From Halobacteriovorax sp. HLS (lineage in GTDB: Bacteria; Bdellovibrionota; Bacteriovoracia; Bacteriovoracales; Bacteriovoracaceae), in contig NZ_QOCL01000002.1 in the NCBI RefSeq assembly GCF_004006665.1, positions 285,693-349,692 on the forward strand: a stretch of DNA of 64,000 nucleotides, given 5' to 3'. The notes below the pieces were generated by a model that saw only the letters and a program-made list of their open reading frames with translations, made no database searches and was not told where the DNA came from. Position numbers and translations under genes: made by a program. Below are positions 52,438 through 60,533 of this stretch, piece by piece. Numbering within the stretch: the first letter of the stretch is position 1; the number at the start of each line of letters is the position of its first letter.

Positions 52438-53384
52438 TTACTTCGAGTGCAGATATTTAAGTCAGTATAATTAAGTTCTTTGACTTTAACTCCCTTTTTT
52501 ATACTGAATAGTAAATCAATGGATCTACTTCCCATTTCTTCAGGCTTTTGACCAACTAGTCCCTTTAGGTAACCATCCTTTAAAAGATTCAATTGGTTTT
52601 GAATGGTATCTATTGAATATATATTCAATTCAGATTTCTTCTTACCGCTTTCTGTGATCATTGCTCTAAACTTAGCTTCATCCTCTTGAGCTATAGTTCC
52701 CATTATAATAACACTCGGTACAAGCTTGTCCTCAGTTTGTAGACGCAATATTTTTCTAAAAAAGCTAAGAGACTTATCTGATTTTTCATAACTATAAACA
52801 GGGCATCTTTCATTGTGAATATAGTATTTCTTTTTATCAAGCTTAGTTAGAGTTTCTACAAAACCTTTCACTCTTTGATTTAAGTTGTCCGCAATCCTAT
52901 TTCCACTAAGAACACAGTATTCTTTTGGAATAGGTTTATCTTTATAAAATAATTCGGCTAAAGTTTTTCCTAGTTGGTAGTTGTTGGTACCGATATAGGC
53001 CTTTCGAATGGTCTGATTCTTAGTTAAAACCTTCTTAGAAAAATCAGCATCAAATGTAATGAGAGGAACATCTTTTCTTAAGTACTTTTCCAAAGACTTT
53101 TCGGTGTAATCAGAATTAATGACCGCCATAGCAATTCCATCAATATCACTATTGTATAGCTCCATTAGTATTCTTTCTTGAACTAGGTGGTTGGCCGATT
53201 TTGTTTTTGGGAATATACATTCTACATTCTTTAGTTCAGCAGCTCTTCTTTCACACCCTTTTTGAACTTCTTTATAGAATTTTTGTTCAGAGTTTTTAGC
53301 AATAATCGCAAATTTATAAATTTTCTCTTTTGAAGAGATATTTAAAGAAATGCAGAAGAATAGAAATATAAGTTTAACTTTCAT
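52407..53384 (-). CDS. Periplasmic substrate-binding protein (ribose/sugar type)
   Basis: 325 aa with signal peptide (LIFLFFCISLNISS). Periplasmic binding fold type I: KIYKFAIIAKNSEQKFYKEVQKGCERRAAEL, GIAMAVINSDYTEKSLEKYL, VPLITFDADF, AYIGTNNYQLGKTLAELFY, and LNIYSIDTIQNQLNLLKDGYLKGLVGQKPEEMGSRSIDLL. No permease or ATPase genes nearby, so it may serve a sensor or a distant transporter. It overlaps ruvB tail-to-tail by 31 nt. Confidence 0.8.
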   Translation of the reverse strand: MKVKLIFLFFCISLNISSKEKIYKFAIIAKNSEQKFYKEVQKGCERRAAELKNVECIFPKTKSANHLVQERILMELYNSDIDGIAMAVINSDYTEKSLEKYLRKDVPLITFDADFSKKVLTKNQTIRKAYIGTNNYQLGKTLAELFYKDKPIPKEYCVLSGNRIADNLNQRVKGFVETLTKLDKKKYYIHNERCPVYSYEKSDKSLSFFRKILRLQTEDKLVPSVIIMGTIAQEDEAKFRAMITESGKKKSELNIYSIDTIQNQLNLLKDGYLKGLVGQKPEEMGSRSIDLLFSIKKGVKVKELNYTDLNICTRSNYLTCTKSSK

Positions 53385-53444
53385 AAGTTAATTATAGTTG
53401 AAAAACCATTTTATGGTACTTAATTTAAAACTAAAAAATAAGGA

Positions 53445-54365
53445 TTAAGCAAAAACAGGGAAAATATTTTGAGGAAGATCAAAAGCTTCTACAGCTTCTT
53501 TTTGTAGAGAGTTTGCAGATACTATTTCATAAGCTGATGGAGTTTCTAGTAGCTTTCTACAAAGTAGATTATGTAGATTGTGACCAGATTTATAAGTCGT
53601 GATCTTGGCCGCAACTTCGTGACCTAGTAGGCTAATATCGCCAATCGTATCCAGGATTTTATGTCTTACAAATTCATCTTTAAAGCGTAGACCATCGTTA
53701 TTCATAACTTTAAAATCATCCAAAACAATAGCATTATCAAGAGATCCACCTTTAATTAGGCCCTTTCTCTTAAGCATATCAACATCTCTTAAAAGACCAA
53801 ATGTTCTAGCTCGTCCAATTTCTTTAATGTAGTTTTCACAAGAAAACTCAAAAGTCTTTGTTTGGCTCTTTATTAGAGGGTGCGTAAAGACGATAGTAGA
53901 ATCAATTATTAACTTGGATGCAGGCTCAATAAGTGCCCACTTATCTCCGACCTGTACTTTTACAGGTTCTAGTACAACTAGAAATTTCTTAGATTTATTA
54001 AGTGTTTGCAGCCCTGTCTCTTTAAGTAGAAATACAAATGATGCTCCTGAGCCATCCATAATTGGGACTTCTGGACCATCAATTTCAATAAAGACATTGT
54101 TTATACCAAGACCGTAGAGAACTGATAATAAATGCTCAACAGTGTGAACAGCGTTAAGACCGGCACCAATTGTAGTATTGTTCTCAGTCGCACCAACAGA
54201 CATAGCATCTGCTTTTAAAACAGGTGCGTCTTTTAAATCAACTCGCTTGAATTGAATGCCATAGTCAGCCTCAGCTGGATAAAGGTTCATAGTCACTTTT
54301 CGACCAGAGTGAATCCCTATTCCAGTTACTTCAACTTTCTTAGCTATTGTGCGTTGATAGATCAT
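53445..54365 (-). CDS. lpxC: UDP-3-O-acyl-N-acetylglucosamine deacetylase
   Basis: Committed step of lipid A synthesis; zinc enzyme. 306 aa. VHTVEHLLSVLYGLGINN with the first zinc His, ALIEPA, ARTFGLLRDV, HKILDTIGDISLLGH with the second zinc His and Asp, and KSGHNLHNLL with the catalytic His. Monocistronic. Shows the organism makes lipid A. Confidence 0.97.
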   Translation of the reverse strand: MIYQRTIAKKVEVTGIGIHSGRKVTMNLYPAEADYGIQFKRVDLKDAPVLKADAMSVGATENNTTIGAGLNAVHTVEHLLSVLYGLGINNVFIEIDGPEVPIMDGSGASFVFLLKETGLQTLNKSKKFLVVLEPVKVQVGDKWALIEPASKLIIDSTIVFTHPLIKSQTKTFEFSCENYIKEIGRARTFGLLRDVDMLKRKGLIKGGSLDNAIVLDDFKVMNNDGLRFKDEFVRHKILDTIGDISLLGHEVAAKITTYKSGHNLHNLLCRKLLETPSAYEIVSANSLQKEAVEAFDLPQNIFPVFA

Positions 54366-54537
54366 TTACTACTTTTCCAATTTGATTAGTTAACCATTTT
54401 AACCGTATGCATAAAGTATGGCAACTCAATTACTTAATAATACAGGACCAAGTTCAAGGAAACCTTAATTAAGAAAGATTTGCCGATATAAATACGTCCA
54501 ATTCGAAAGAACTGGATTTATCAGATTATACCCTATA

Positions 54538-54566
54538 TTGGAATTATGATTTAACGCTTATGTAAT
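54538..54566 (+). promoter_or_regulatory. Putative promoter of the thioesterase-receiver unit
   Basis: TTGGAA (54538-54543), 17 nt, TGTAAT (54561-54566), leaving a leader of about 80 nt. Nothing else stands out in 54366-54652. Confidence 0.45.
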
Positions 54567-54652
54567 CTTTCCAAGTTATGTATGCTTATGAGACGTTATT
54601 TCAGATAAAGTAAATAAAAAGAGCTTATGATAGCCAATAATTAGAGGTGTTT

Positions 54653-55078
54653 ATGTCAATTTGGTTTGGTCAATATGATCTAGAAAGTATCAATGCAAAG
54701 GGAAAAAATAGTATGAGTGGCAATCTAGGAATAGAAGTGTCCCGTATTTTTGAAAATGGAATTGTTGGAGAGATGCCGGTCTCTGAGAAGACAAAACAGC
54801 CATTTGGCCTTCTTCATGGAGGTGCTTCATGTGTTTTGGCCGAAACACTAGGAAGTATTGCTTCAAATATGATTATTGATACTGATCTCTTCGCAGCGGT
54901 AGGACAATCAATTAACGCCAGTCATATCAAAAGTGCAAGTGAAGGTGAAGTTAAGGGAGTTTGTACTGCCATTCATATTGGAAAAAAGAGCCATGTTTGG
55001 GAAATCAATATTTATAATGAAGAAGACGAAATTGTTTGTGCTAGCAGACTTACGATGGCAATTATCAAAAAGAACTAG
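54653..55078 (+). CDS. Hotdog-fold acyl-CoA thioesterase (PaaI/MenI-like)
   Basis: 141 aa from the ATG at 54653 (AGAGG 5 nt upstream). PFGLLHGGASCVLAETLGSIASN is the hotdog signature with G-x-x-H-G-G and the catalytic Glu. VGQSINASHIKSASEGEVKGVCTAIHIGKKSHVWEINIYNEEDEIVCASRLTMAII completes the fold. Hydrolyses an aryl- or acyl-CoA; substrate not known. Followed 5 nt later by a receiver gene. Confidence 0.88.
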   Translation: MSIWFGQYDLESINAKGKNSMSGNLGIEVSRIFENGIVGEMPVSEKTKQPFGLLHGGASCVLAETLGSIASNMIIDTDLFAAVGQSINASHIKSASEGEVKGVCTAIHIGKKSHVWEINIYNEEDEIVCASRLTMAIIKKN

Positions 55079-55083
55079 TAGTA

Positions 55084-55473
55084 ATGATAGATAAAACGAT
55101 TTCAATACTTCTAGTTGAAGATACTAAATCAGTTAGCGAGCAAATGATTAACGATTTAAAACTATTAGGGTTCAGCGGAGAGATACGTCTTTGTGAGACA
55201 ATAAAAGACTCTAAAATAGCCCTTTCTAGGAAAATGTTTGATTTAATTATTTGCGATTGGAACCTTCCTGATGGAGAAGGTGTGGAGTTGCTAAAGCTTC
55301 TTAGAGAAAATCCTAAAGGAAAAGAGATACCGTATCTGATGTGTACAACAGTGGATGAAATTGGAAAGATTCTCGAGGCCGTTCAGCTAGGAGCAAGTGA
55401 GTACCTAGTAAAACCTTGGACTCAAGAAGAGCTTTTCTCTAAGATCGAATTCACTTGGTCCAAGCATCATTAG
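55084..55473 (+). CDS. Single-domain response regulator (CheY-like)
   Basis: 129 aa receiver only: SILLVEDTKSVSEQMINDLKLLGF (acidic pocket), FDLIICDWNLPDGEGVELLKLL with phospho-acceptor Asp, LMCTTVDE (Thr switch) and YLVKPWTQEEL (conserved Lys). CheY-type proteins can steer flagella, but this could serve any phosphorelay. No kinase adjacent. Interlocks stop with the ChaN-like gene. Confidence 0.9.
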   Translation: MIDKTISILLVEDTKSVSEQMINDLKLLGFSGEIRLCETIKDSKIALSRKMFDLIICDWNLPDGEGVELLKLLRENPKGKEIPYLMCTTVDEIGKILEAVQLGASEYLVKPWTQEELFSKIEFTWSKHH

Positions 55474-56294
55474 TCGGTAATGACAATAAAGTCAGCGTAG
55501 AATCCATAGTTTTGGTTTTCTAAAAGAAAATCTTCTTGAAACATTTCTGTGTTTGTAAGTTTGATTGTTGTAACTTGCTCAGAACTAATTTTCTTAAGTC
55601 GAGCGACAGTTCCATCATAAAAGTCAGTATGAAAAGAACCTGCAATAATAAAGCTCAGTCCTAAGTGAGAAGTATTGGCCTTGTCAGACATAACTGAATC
55701 TGTAAGACATTGAGCAAGAAAGTATTTTTGAATCATGTCTTCTGGTGCGTGTCCGCCCATGGCCTCTCTAAAGCGAGAAAGATAATCATCTCCTCCAAGA
55801 TAGTGGTGAGATGGAACAAATATTGGGTCTATTGAATCTATTCCTCCTTCCATGGCCTGTTTCTTTATTTCTCTAGGTAAGTTCAGTGCGATCGGGGCTC
55901 TTCCTGTTAGTGCAGTTAGCTCTAAAATTGGAGTATAGGAAATATTTTGTTTGCCCGATATCTTTGTTACAAACTCTTCAGCGCTAATTGAGCGTTTAAG
56001 AAATTGTTGATAAGTTGAATTTATATTTTCCTGATCAGTGAAATTAATAAACTCCCACATAATCTGAGCAGTGCTGTAAGCATCTTCGGCCTTAATTTTG
56101 TCTTTAATGATTTTTGCTTGTGCGCTTTGAATCTCTTTAATATTATGAAATTCCCCAAGTACGATATGTCCAGCATCAGGTAATTGAGTTATGAATCTTT
56201 CGTATTCAATATAGTCTCGAGTTTGAGTATTGTAGACAGCTCTAATCGCCGCAAAAGAATTAAGTGTAAGTAGAAATGCAAATAATATTTTCAT
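55470..56294 (-). CDS. ChaN-like (DUF399) protein
   Basis: 274 aa with signal peptide (LFAFLLTLNSFAAIRAV). GHIVLGEFHNIKEIQSAQAKII matches the ChaN G-E-x-H-x-x-x-x-H/x-x-x-Q motif. PIALNLPREIKKQAM and LSFIIAGSFHTDFYDGTVARL match other conserved blocks (N-x-P-R and I-A-G-x-x-H-x-x-x-x-G-x-x). ChaN binds heme in Campylobacter. Follows the 56302 gene by 7 nt, so both may act in the outer envelope. Confidence 0.78.
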   Translation of the reverse strand: MKILFAFLLTLNSFAAIRAVYNTQTRDYIEYERFITQLPDAGHIVLGEFHNIKEIQSAQAKIIKDKIKAEDAYSTAQIMWEFINFTDQENINSTYQQFLKRSISAEEFVTKISGKQNISYTPILELTALTGRAPIALNLPREIKKQAMEGGIDSIDPIFVPSHHYLGGDDYLSRFREAMGGHAPEDMIQKYFLAQCLTDSVMSDKANTSHLGLSFIIAGSFHTDFYDGTVARLKKISSEQVTTIKLTNTEMFQEDFLLENQNYGFYADFIVITD

Positions 56295-56301
56295 ATAAAC
56301 C

Positions 56302-57153
56302 CTAAAATGCTGCTAGATAAAGTGCTGCTCCAAAAACTTGTTCGTCTTTAATAATATTGGAAGTTGTTCTCTCATCAGTAGAGTCGTTAATAACCGTTTC
56401 GGCATAGACTTCAAACATAGTTTTTCTATTTAGAAATACTATTATTGCTGGATGAATAGTCGTGATCTCAACATCTTTTTTCTCGTAAGAAAACTTTCTA
56501 TAACTGAAGTGGTCACCAGTATAGATTTTATGACGATACTTTAGTTCAGCATTAAACATAAACCTATTCGTGAATAAGAATGAGCCTGAGACATAAATTC
56601 TATCTTCTTTTGCTAAAGTTCCAGCTGTCGCTCTGTTTCGATCATAATAGTGTCTTCTAACTTTTACTTTTGTTCCTAGTCTTCTTCCGAAGCTCTTTTT
56701 AAAAATAGCTTGAGGAATAAAAGCTCCGTTAAAGCCCCACATTTCTTTTATATCTGAGTCCATGACCCAATAGTTTTTAAGCTCTAAGTTCATGGAAACA
56801 AAGTGGTCTTTTTGATTAAGTATATTCTTTCTTCGATACATGACTTCACCAAGTTCCCAGTATGCCATATTTCGAATATTTTTATCGTAGCGTTCCCATA
56901 CATGAGATGCATATAGACGAAACTCGTCATTCTTTGATGCTCTATAAAGAAGTGAATTTTTTAAAGTAGAGTATAGACCGTTAGTTTCTTTTGAATCAAA
57001 GCTCTTTGTTTGTTCTGCAGATAAAACGAATTCTAGGGAAAATAAGTCCGTTAGTTTCTTTGAAGAACTAGGTGCGAGTTGCGCTGTAGAAGTACTTTGG
57101 GCCGCAAATGTTTTTAAAGTAAGAAAAGTGAAAATGACAAAAGCTTTAAACAT
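56302..57153 (-). CDS. Predicted outer-membrane beta-barrel protein
   Basis: Not assigned to a family. 283 aa with signal peptide (FVIFTFLTLKTFA). From residue 40 alternating strands dominate: NDEFRLYASHVWERYDKN, DHFVSMNLELKNYWVMDSD, RIYVSGSFLFTNRFMFNAELKYRHKIY, TTIHPAIIVFLNRKTMFEVYAETVIND, ending AALYLAAF with a C-terminal Phe. Probably a 12-strand-type barrel or surface-related protein. Confidence 0.58.
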   Translation of the reverse strand: MFKAFVIFTFLTLKTFAAQSTSTAQLAPSSSKKLTDLFSLEFVLSAEQTKSFDSKETNGLYSTLKNSLLYRASKNDEFRLYASHVWERYDKNIRNMAYWELGEVMYRRKNILNQKDHFVSMNLELKNYWVMDSDIKEMWGFNGAFIPQAIFKKSFGRRLGTKVKVRRHYYDRNRATAGTLAKEDRIYVSGSFLFTNRFMFNAELKYRHKIYTGDHFSYRKFSYEKKDVEITTIHPAIIVFLNRKTMFEVYAETVINDSTDERTTSNIIKDEQVFGAALYLAAF

Positions 57154-57233
57154 AGAAAACCTATTTCTTTATTGTGTTTGATATGCCAAACTCATATCAA
57201 TTCATTTTCAAAAAGTACAGGTTGATAAAAACT

Positions 57234-58058
57234 ATGAAAAATAATTTTAAAGTAACAATCCCACTGGCCATCGTTATTACCCTAATTGCAGTGATTTACC
57301 AAAGAGCTACAGGCCCAACTTACCCAAAGAAGATAGATATTGGTTTCGATAGAGAGTCTCAGATTCGAGTTAAGTTACCAAGAAGTCAGGGGGGAGATAT
57401 AGGTGCACCTATAGAAATTCCTAAAATGGAAGGTTTAAAGAGTGTAAAGCTTACATACAAAAGGTATCCAACTAACGATGAGTGGACTGAAGTATATTTA
57501 GAAGAGAAATCGAATCGTTTTTATACTGAACTTCCAAATCAACCACCGGCCGGTAAACTGACTTACTTCTTAGAGCTAGACTTTAATGGAAAAATTCAGC
57601 AATTTAACTCGAAAGAAGATCCTATTTACATTCGATATAAAGGTGAAGTTCCGACTTATATTCTTGCTCCGCATGTATTTTGTATGTTTCTCTCGATGCT
57701 CTTATCTGCTCTTGCATTATTTGAGTGCCTCTTTAAAACGGAAAGCTTTGTAAAGATAGGTAGGGTTACTCTTGCTTGTTTAATGTTTGGTGGCATGTTT
57801 CTAGGTCCTATAGTTCAAAAATTTGCCTTTGGAGTTTACTGGGCAGGTTTTCCTTATGATTGGGACTTAACAGATAATAAATTACTTGTTGGGGTACTTG
57901 TTTGGGTTTTTGCTGTAGCTATGACTTTTAAAAAGAAATTAAGATGGCCTGTGATGCTGGCTTCTATCGTTTTATTTTGTGTTTACTCAATTCCTCACTC
58001 AATGCAGGGAAGTGAATTTAATTATGAAAAAGGTGTCGTTGAGACTGATATCGATTAA
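57234..58058 (+). CDS. Membrane protein with periplasmic domain, unknown function
   Basis: About 274 aa from the ATG at 57234; a GTG frame upstream at 57174 is possible but less convincing. One N-terminal helix (FKVTIPLAIVITLIAVIY), a periplasmic immunoglobulin-like strand region of about 115 residues (KSVKLTYKRYPTNDEWTEVYLEE, GKLTYFLELDF), then four helices (AALFECLF, LACLMFGGMFLGPIV, LLVGVLVWVFAVAM, ASIVLFCVYSIPH). Divergent start is next to the barrel gene; its end interlocks with the DUF2231 gene. Confidence 0.6.
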   Translation: MKNNFKVTIPLAIVITLIAVIYQRATGPTYPKKIDIGFDRESQIRVKLPRSQGGDIGAPIEIPKMEGLKSVKLTYKRYPTNDEWTEVYLEEKSNRFYTELPNQPPAGKLTYFLELDFNGKIQQFNSKEDPIYIRYKGEVPTYILAPHVFCMFLSMLLSALALFECLFKTESFVKIGRVTLACLMFGGMFLGPIVQKFAFGVYWAGFPYDWDLTDNKLLVGVLVWVFAVAMTFKKKLRWPVMLASIVLFCVYSIPHSMQGSEFNYEKGVVETDID

Positions 58059-58531
58059 TTACACTTGGGGGCGACTTTTACAGCAGCCCCTTTTTCATAA
58101 ACTAACTGGCCACCTAAGTGAGCAGTTTCAAATATAAAGTAATTACTAAAAATAAGTGTAAAAAGAGTTGCGATACTTAAGATGAACTTCTTTGTTTTGA
58201 AAATCTCGCTTAGAGATTCCATTACTAAGGAAGCAATGATGAGATAGAGAGCATAGTATCCTAGTTGTTCATGTTTTGAGATTAGGGCCAGCTCGCAAAA
58301 CTCATTTTTAATAGCATCTGTTGCAATATCACCTAGGTATATTGTTAAAAGGTAGAAAAGAGGTGCGCTAAAGACTAGGCACCTAGTTACAAAATTGAAT
58401 TTATGACTAAGTTCTCGATATTTAAGAAAGGTCGCAAGTTCAATAGATTTAGAGATCATTGCAAGAAAGAACATTGCAATTGGAAAATGAGAAATCATTG
58501 GGTGTAAAAGTTCATCTCTAATCAATATCAT
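58055..58531 (-). CDS. DUF2231-family membrane protein
   Basis: 158 aa with four helices. HPMISHFPIAMFFLAMISKSIELA at the N-terminus and TAHLGGQLVYEKGAAV near the C-terminus are the family's two signatures (HP-x-x-x-HFPI and HLGG-x-LVY-x-x-G-x-x-V). These are found in proteins linked to heme or cytochrome-like membrane partners, but a function is not established. Start is divergent from the M28 peptidase gene. Confidence 0.78.
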   Translation of the reverse strand: MILIRDELLHPMISHFPIAMFFLAMISKSIELATFLKYRELSHKFNFVTRCLVFSAPLFYLLTIYLGDIATDAIKNEFCELALISKHEQLGYYALYLIIASLVMESLSEIFKTKKFILSIATLFTLIFSNYFIFETAHLGGQLVYEKGAAVKVAPKCN

Positions 58532-58590
58532 TGAATTTGTACCGCGTTAGTTATAAGTAATATTTATATTTTATACAGGAGAAATTGAAA

Positions 58591-60378
58591 ATGGCCAAAA
58601 TCATTTCTATTTTATTAATACTATCCTTGTCTCAAACAATTAGTGCGAGCTTTTACAAAGATGCTATTCAGTACTTAGCAAGCGATGAGCTTGAAGGCAG
58701 AAGAGCAGGTACTTCAGGAAATATTGAAGCAACAAATTATTCTATTTCAAAACTAAAAGAGTTTGGAGTTGAGAAATTTGCTGGAAGCTATACTCAAGAC
58801 TTCACCATTTTCACAAAAATGATTAAAACGGGTGAGAACTTCTTAAAGAGCTCTCTTGGTGATGAGCTTCTTTTTGAGCCTATTTCCTCTTCTTTAAGCG
58901 GCTCTTTAGAGCATTCTGATATGGTTTTTGTAGGTTATGGAATATCTATTCCTAAGAGTGATCCTAATCTTATTTATGATGATTATGAGGGAGTAGATGT
59001 TGAGGGGAAAATCGTCGTGGTTATGACTGGCGATCCTGCCATAGGCAATCTTAACTCACCATTTAGGCATCCAGACTATCTTAATTACAGATCTCTTTTT
59101 TATAAGTTCAGTAACGCCGTAAACCATGGAGCTAAGGGTGTCATAGTTATAGAAAACCCTTTATCTCTTTCAAATTACCCATCTGAACCGGCCCCAATAT
59201 TTAATCCTTCTGAAGGTGGTGGGAATAGGTTTTCTGCAATTGCAGGCTATGCGACTAATAAGTGGATCAATTCTATATTGAAACCTTTAAAAACAAACTC
59301 ATTAAGTGCTCAGAATAAAATTGTAAAAACGGGCAGACCAAATTCATTTTATCTTCCTGGAAAGTATTCTTTGGCAGTAAATCTTAAGAAGAAAACAGGT
59401 CGTGTTTCTAATGTAGTAGGAGTTATTCCAGGTCAAGATGAAACACTAAAGAGTGAAGTTATTGTTATTGGCGCTCACTTTGATCATATAGGCCTTGGTG
59501 GTGAATCTTCTATGGACCCGCACGGCCATGGAAAAATTCACAATGGAGCTGACGATAATGCCTCTGGAACTGCAATGGTTTTAAAACTTGCAAAAGAGCT
59601 ATCTAGAAAGAACTTAAAAAGAACGCATATTTTTGTTTTATTTAATGCTGAAGAAGTTGGGCTTCTTGGCTCTGCTCACTTTGTTGATATGTGGCAACGT
59701 CATGGGCAAGAATATGGAAGTATTAAGGCCATGCTAAACTTCGATATGATTGGAAGATATAAAGATGTTATTTCTGTTATGGGAGCGGCCACGTCAATTG
59801 AGTGGAGAGCTTTGTTAAATCCTCTAAGAAGTAATTTAAAATTTGAAATCAAAGATTCATCAGTTGGAAGTAGTGATCATGCTTCTTTTATTAAAAATAA
59901 GATACCTTCATTATTTCTAACTACTGGTGCGCATGAAGATTATCACCGTAGTACCGATACGGCCGAAAAGATTAATTACGAATCTCTTGAGTTAATTGAA
60001 AAGTATTCACTTGGCCTTGTGGCAAATCTAGAGAGAAATGAAGCTCCAGTTTTTAATCCTGATTACTCTGATGACGATGGAAGTGGTAGACAAAGGGGCT
60101 ATGGTGCTCACTTAGGGTGCGTACCTGAGTTTGGTCAAAGTGATGATATTATTGGAGTTCTTTGCGTAAGAGCAAGCGATAATTCCCCTGCTATGAGTGC
60201 CGGAATTGTTTCTGGAGATATACTTGTTCAAATCGGAGATATTGAAATTAAGACAATATATGATCTAGCATTTGCTCTAAAGTATTATAGGGCCGGTGAT
60301 AAAGTTGAACTGGGATGGAAAAGGGGATCTACTATTATGAAAAAAGTGGTGACTCTCGCTAAAAGTACTAGGCACTAG
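58591..60378 (+). CDS. Secreted M28 metallopeptidase with PA and PDZ domains
   Basis: 595 aa from the ATG at 58591 (AGGAG 13 nt upstream), signal peptide (IISILLILSLSQTISA). PA insert (about 120-240: DDYEGVDVEGKIVVVMTGDP). The zinc peptidase (about 255-480) has all ligand segments: GAHFDHIGLGG, NGADDNASGTA, LFNAEEVGLLGS, MLNFDMIGR, HEDYHRSTDT. PDZ at about 510-590 (NSPAMSAGIVSGDILVQIGD). Probable aminopeptidase for prey or environmental peptides; the PDZ may regulate or dock it. Confidence 0.92.
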   Translation: MAKIISILLILSLSQTISASFYKDAIQYLASDELEGRRAGTSGNIEATNYSISKLKEFGVEKFAGSYTQDFTIFTKMIKTGENFLKSSLGDELLFEPISSSLSGSLEHSDMVFVGYGISIPKSDPNLIYDDYEGVDVEGKIVVVMTGDPAIGNLNSPFRHPDYLNYRSLFYKFSNAVNHGAKGVIVIENPLSLSNYPSEPAPIFNPSEGGGNRFSAIAGYATNKWINSILKPLKTNSLSAQNKIVKTGRPNSFYLPGKYSLAVNLKKKTGRVSNVVGVIPGQDETLKSEVIVIGAHFDHIGLGGESSMDPHGHGKIHNGADDNASGTAMVLKLAKELSRKNLKRTHIFVLFNAEEVGLLGSAHFVDMWQRHGQEYGSIKAMLNFDMIGRYKDVISVMGAATSIEWRALLNPLRSNLKFEIKDSSVGSSDHASFIKNKIPSLFLTTGAHEDYHRSTDTAEKINYESLELIEKYSLGLVANLERNEAPVFNPDYSDDDGSGRQRGYGAHLGCVPEFGQSDDIIGVLCVRASDNSPAMSAGIVSGDILVQIGDIEIKTIYDLAFALKYYRAGDKVELGWKRGSTIMKKVVTLAKSTRH

Positions 60379-60387
60379 AAATTCTTC

Positions 60388-60410
60388 TCGGGGGTGATTC
60401 ACATCCCCGA
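60388..60410 (+). terminator. Hairpin after the M28 peptidase gene
   Basis: TCGGGG (60388-60393) pairs with CCCCGA (60405-60410), with inner GTG-ATT-CAC. No clear T run follows, so terminator or mRNA-stabilising stem. Confidence 0.5.
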
Positions 60411-60443
60411 ATCTTCTATAAAAATTAAATATTTATGCATTTT

Positions 60444-60493
60444 TTTCAAGTGATTTCAATTCACTTGAAAGGCTAGTTAAACAAGTGTATCTA
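60444..60493 (+). promoter_or_regulatory. Perfect 10-bp inverted repeat overlapping the proS promoter
   Basis: TTTCAAGTGA (60444-60453), 7 nt, TCACTTGAAA (60461-60470). The right arm contains TTGAAA (60465-60470), which with TATCTA (60488-60493) 17 nt on forms a possible promoter. A dimeric regulator bound here would block the -35. Confidence 0.55.
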
Positions 60494-60533
60494 GGTTAAA
60501 ATACACAAATCAAAACTTAAAAAAGGTTCATAA

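Noticed and set aside
54481..54500. GCCGATAT as a sigma28 -10 box before the thioesterase gene
   Set aside because: No TAAAGTTT-like element 11 nt upstream; TTGGAA-N17-TGTAAT nearer the gene fits better.
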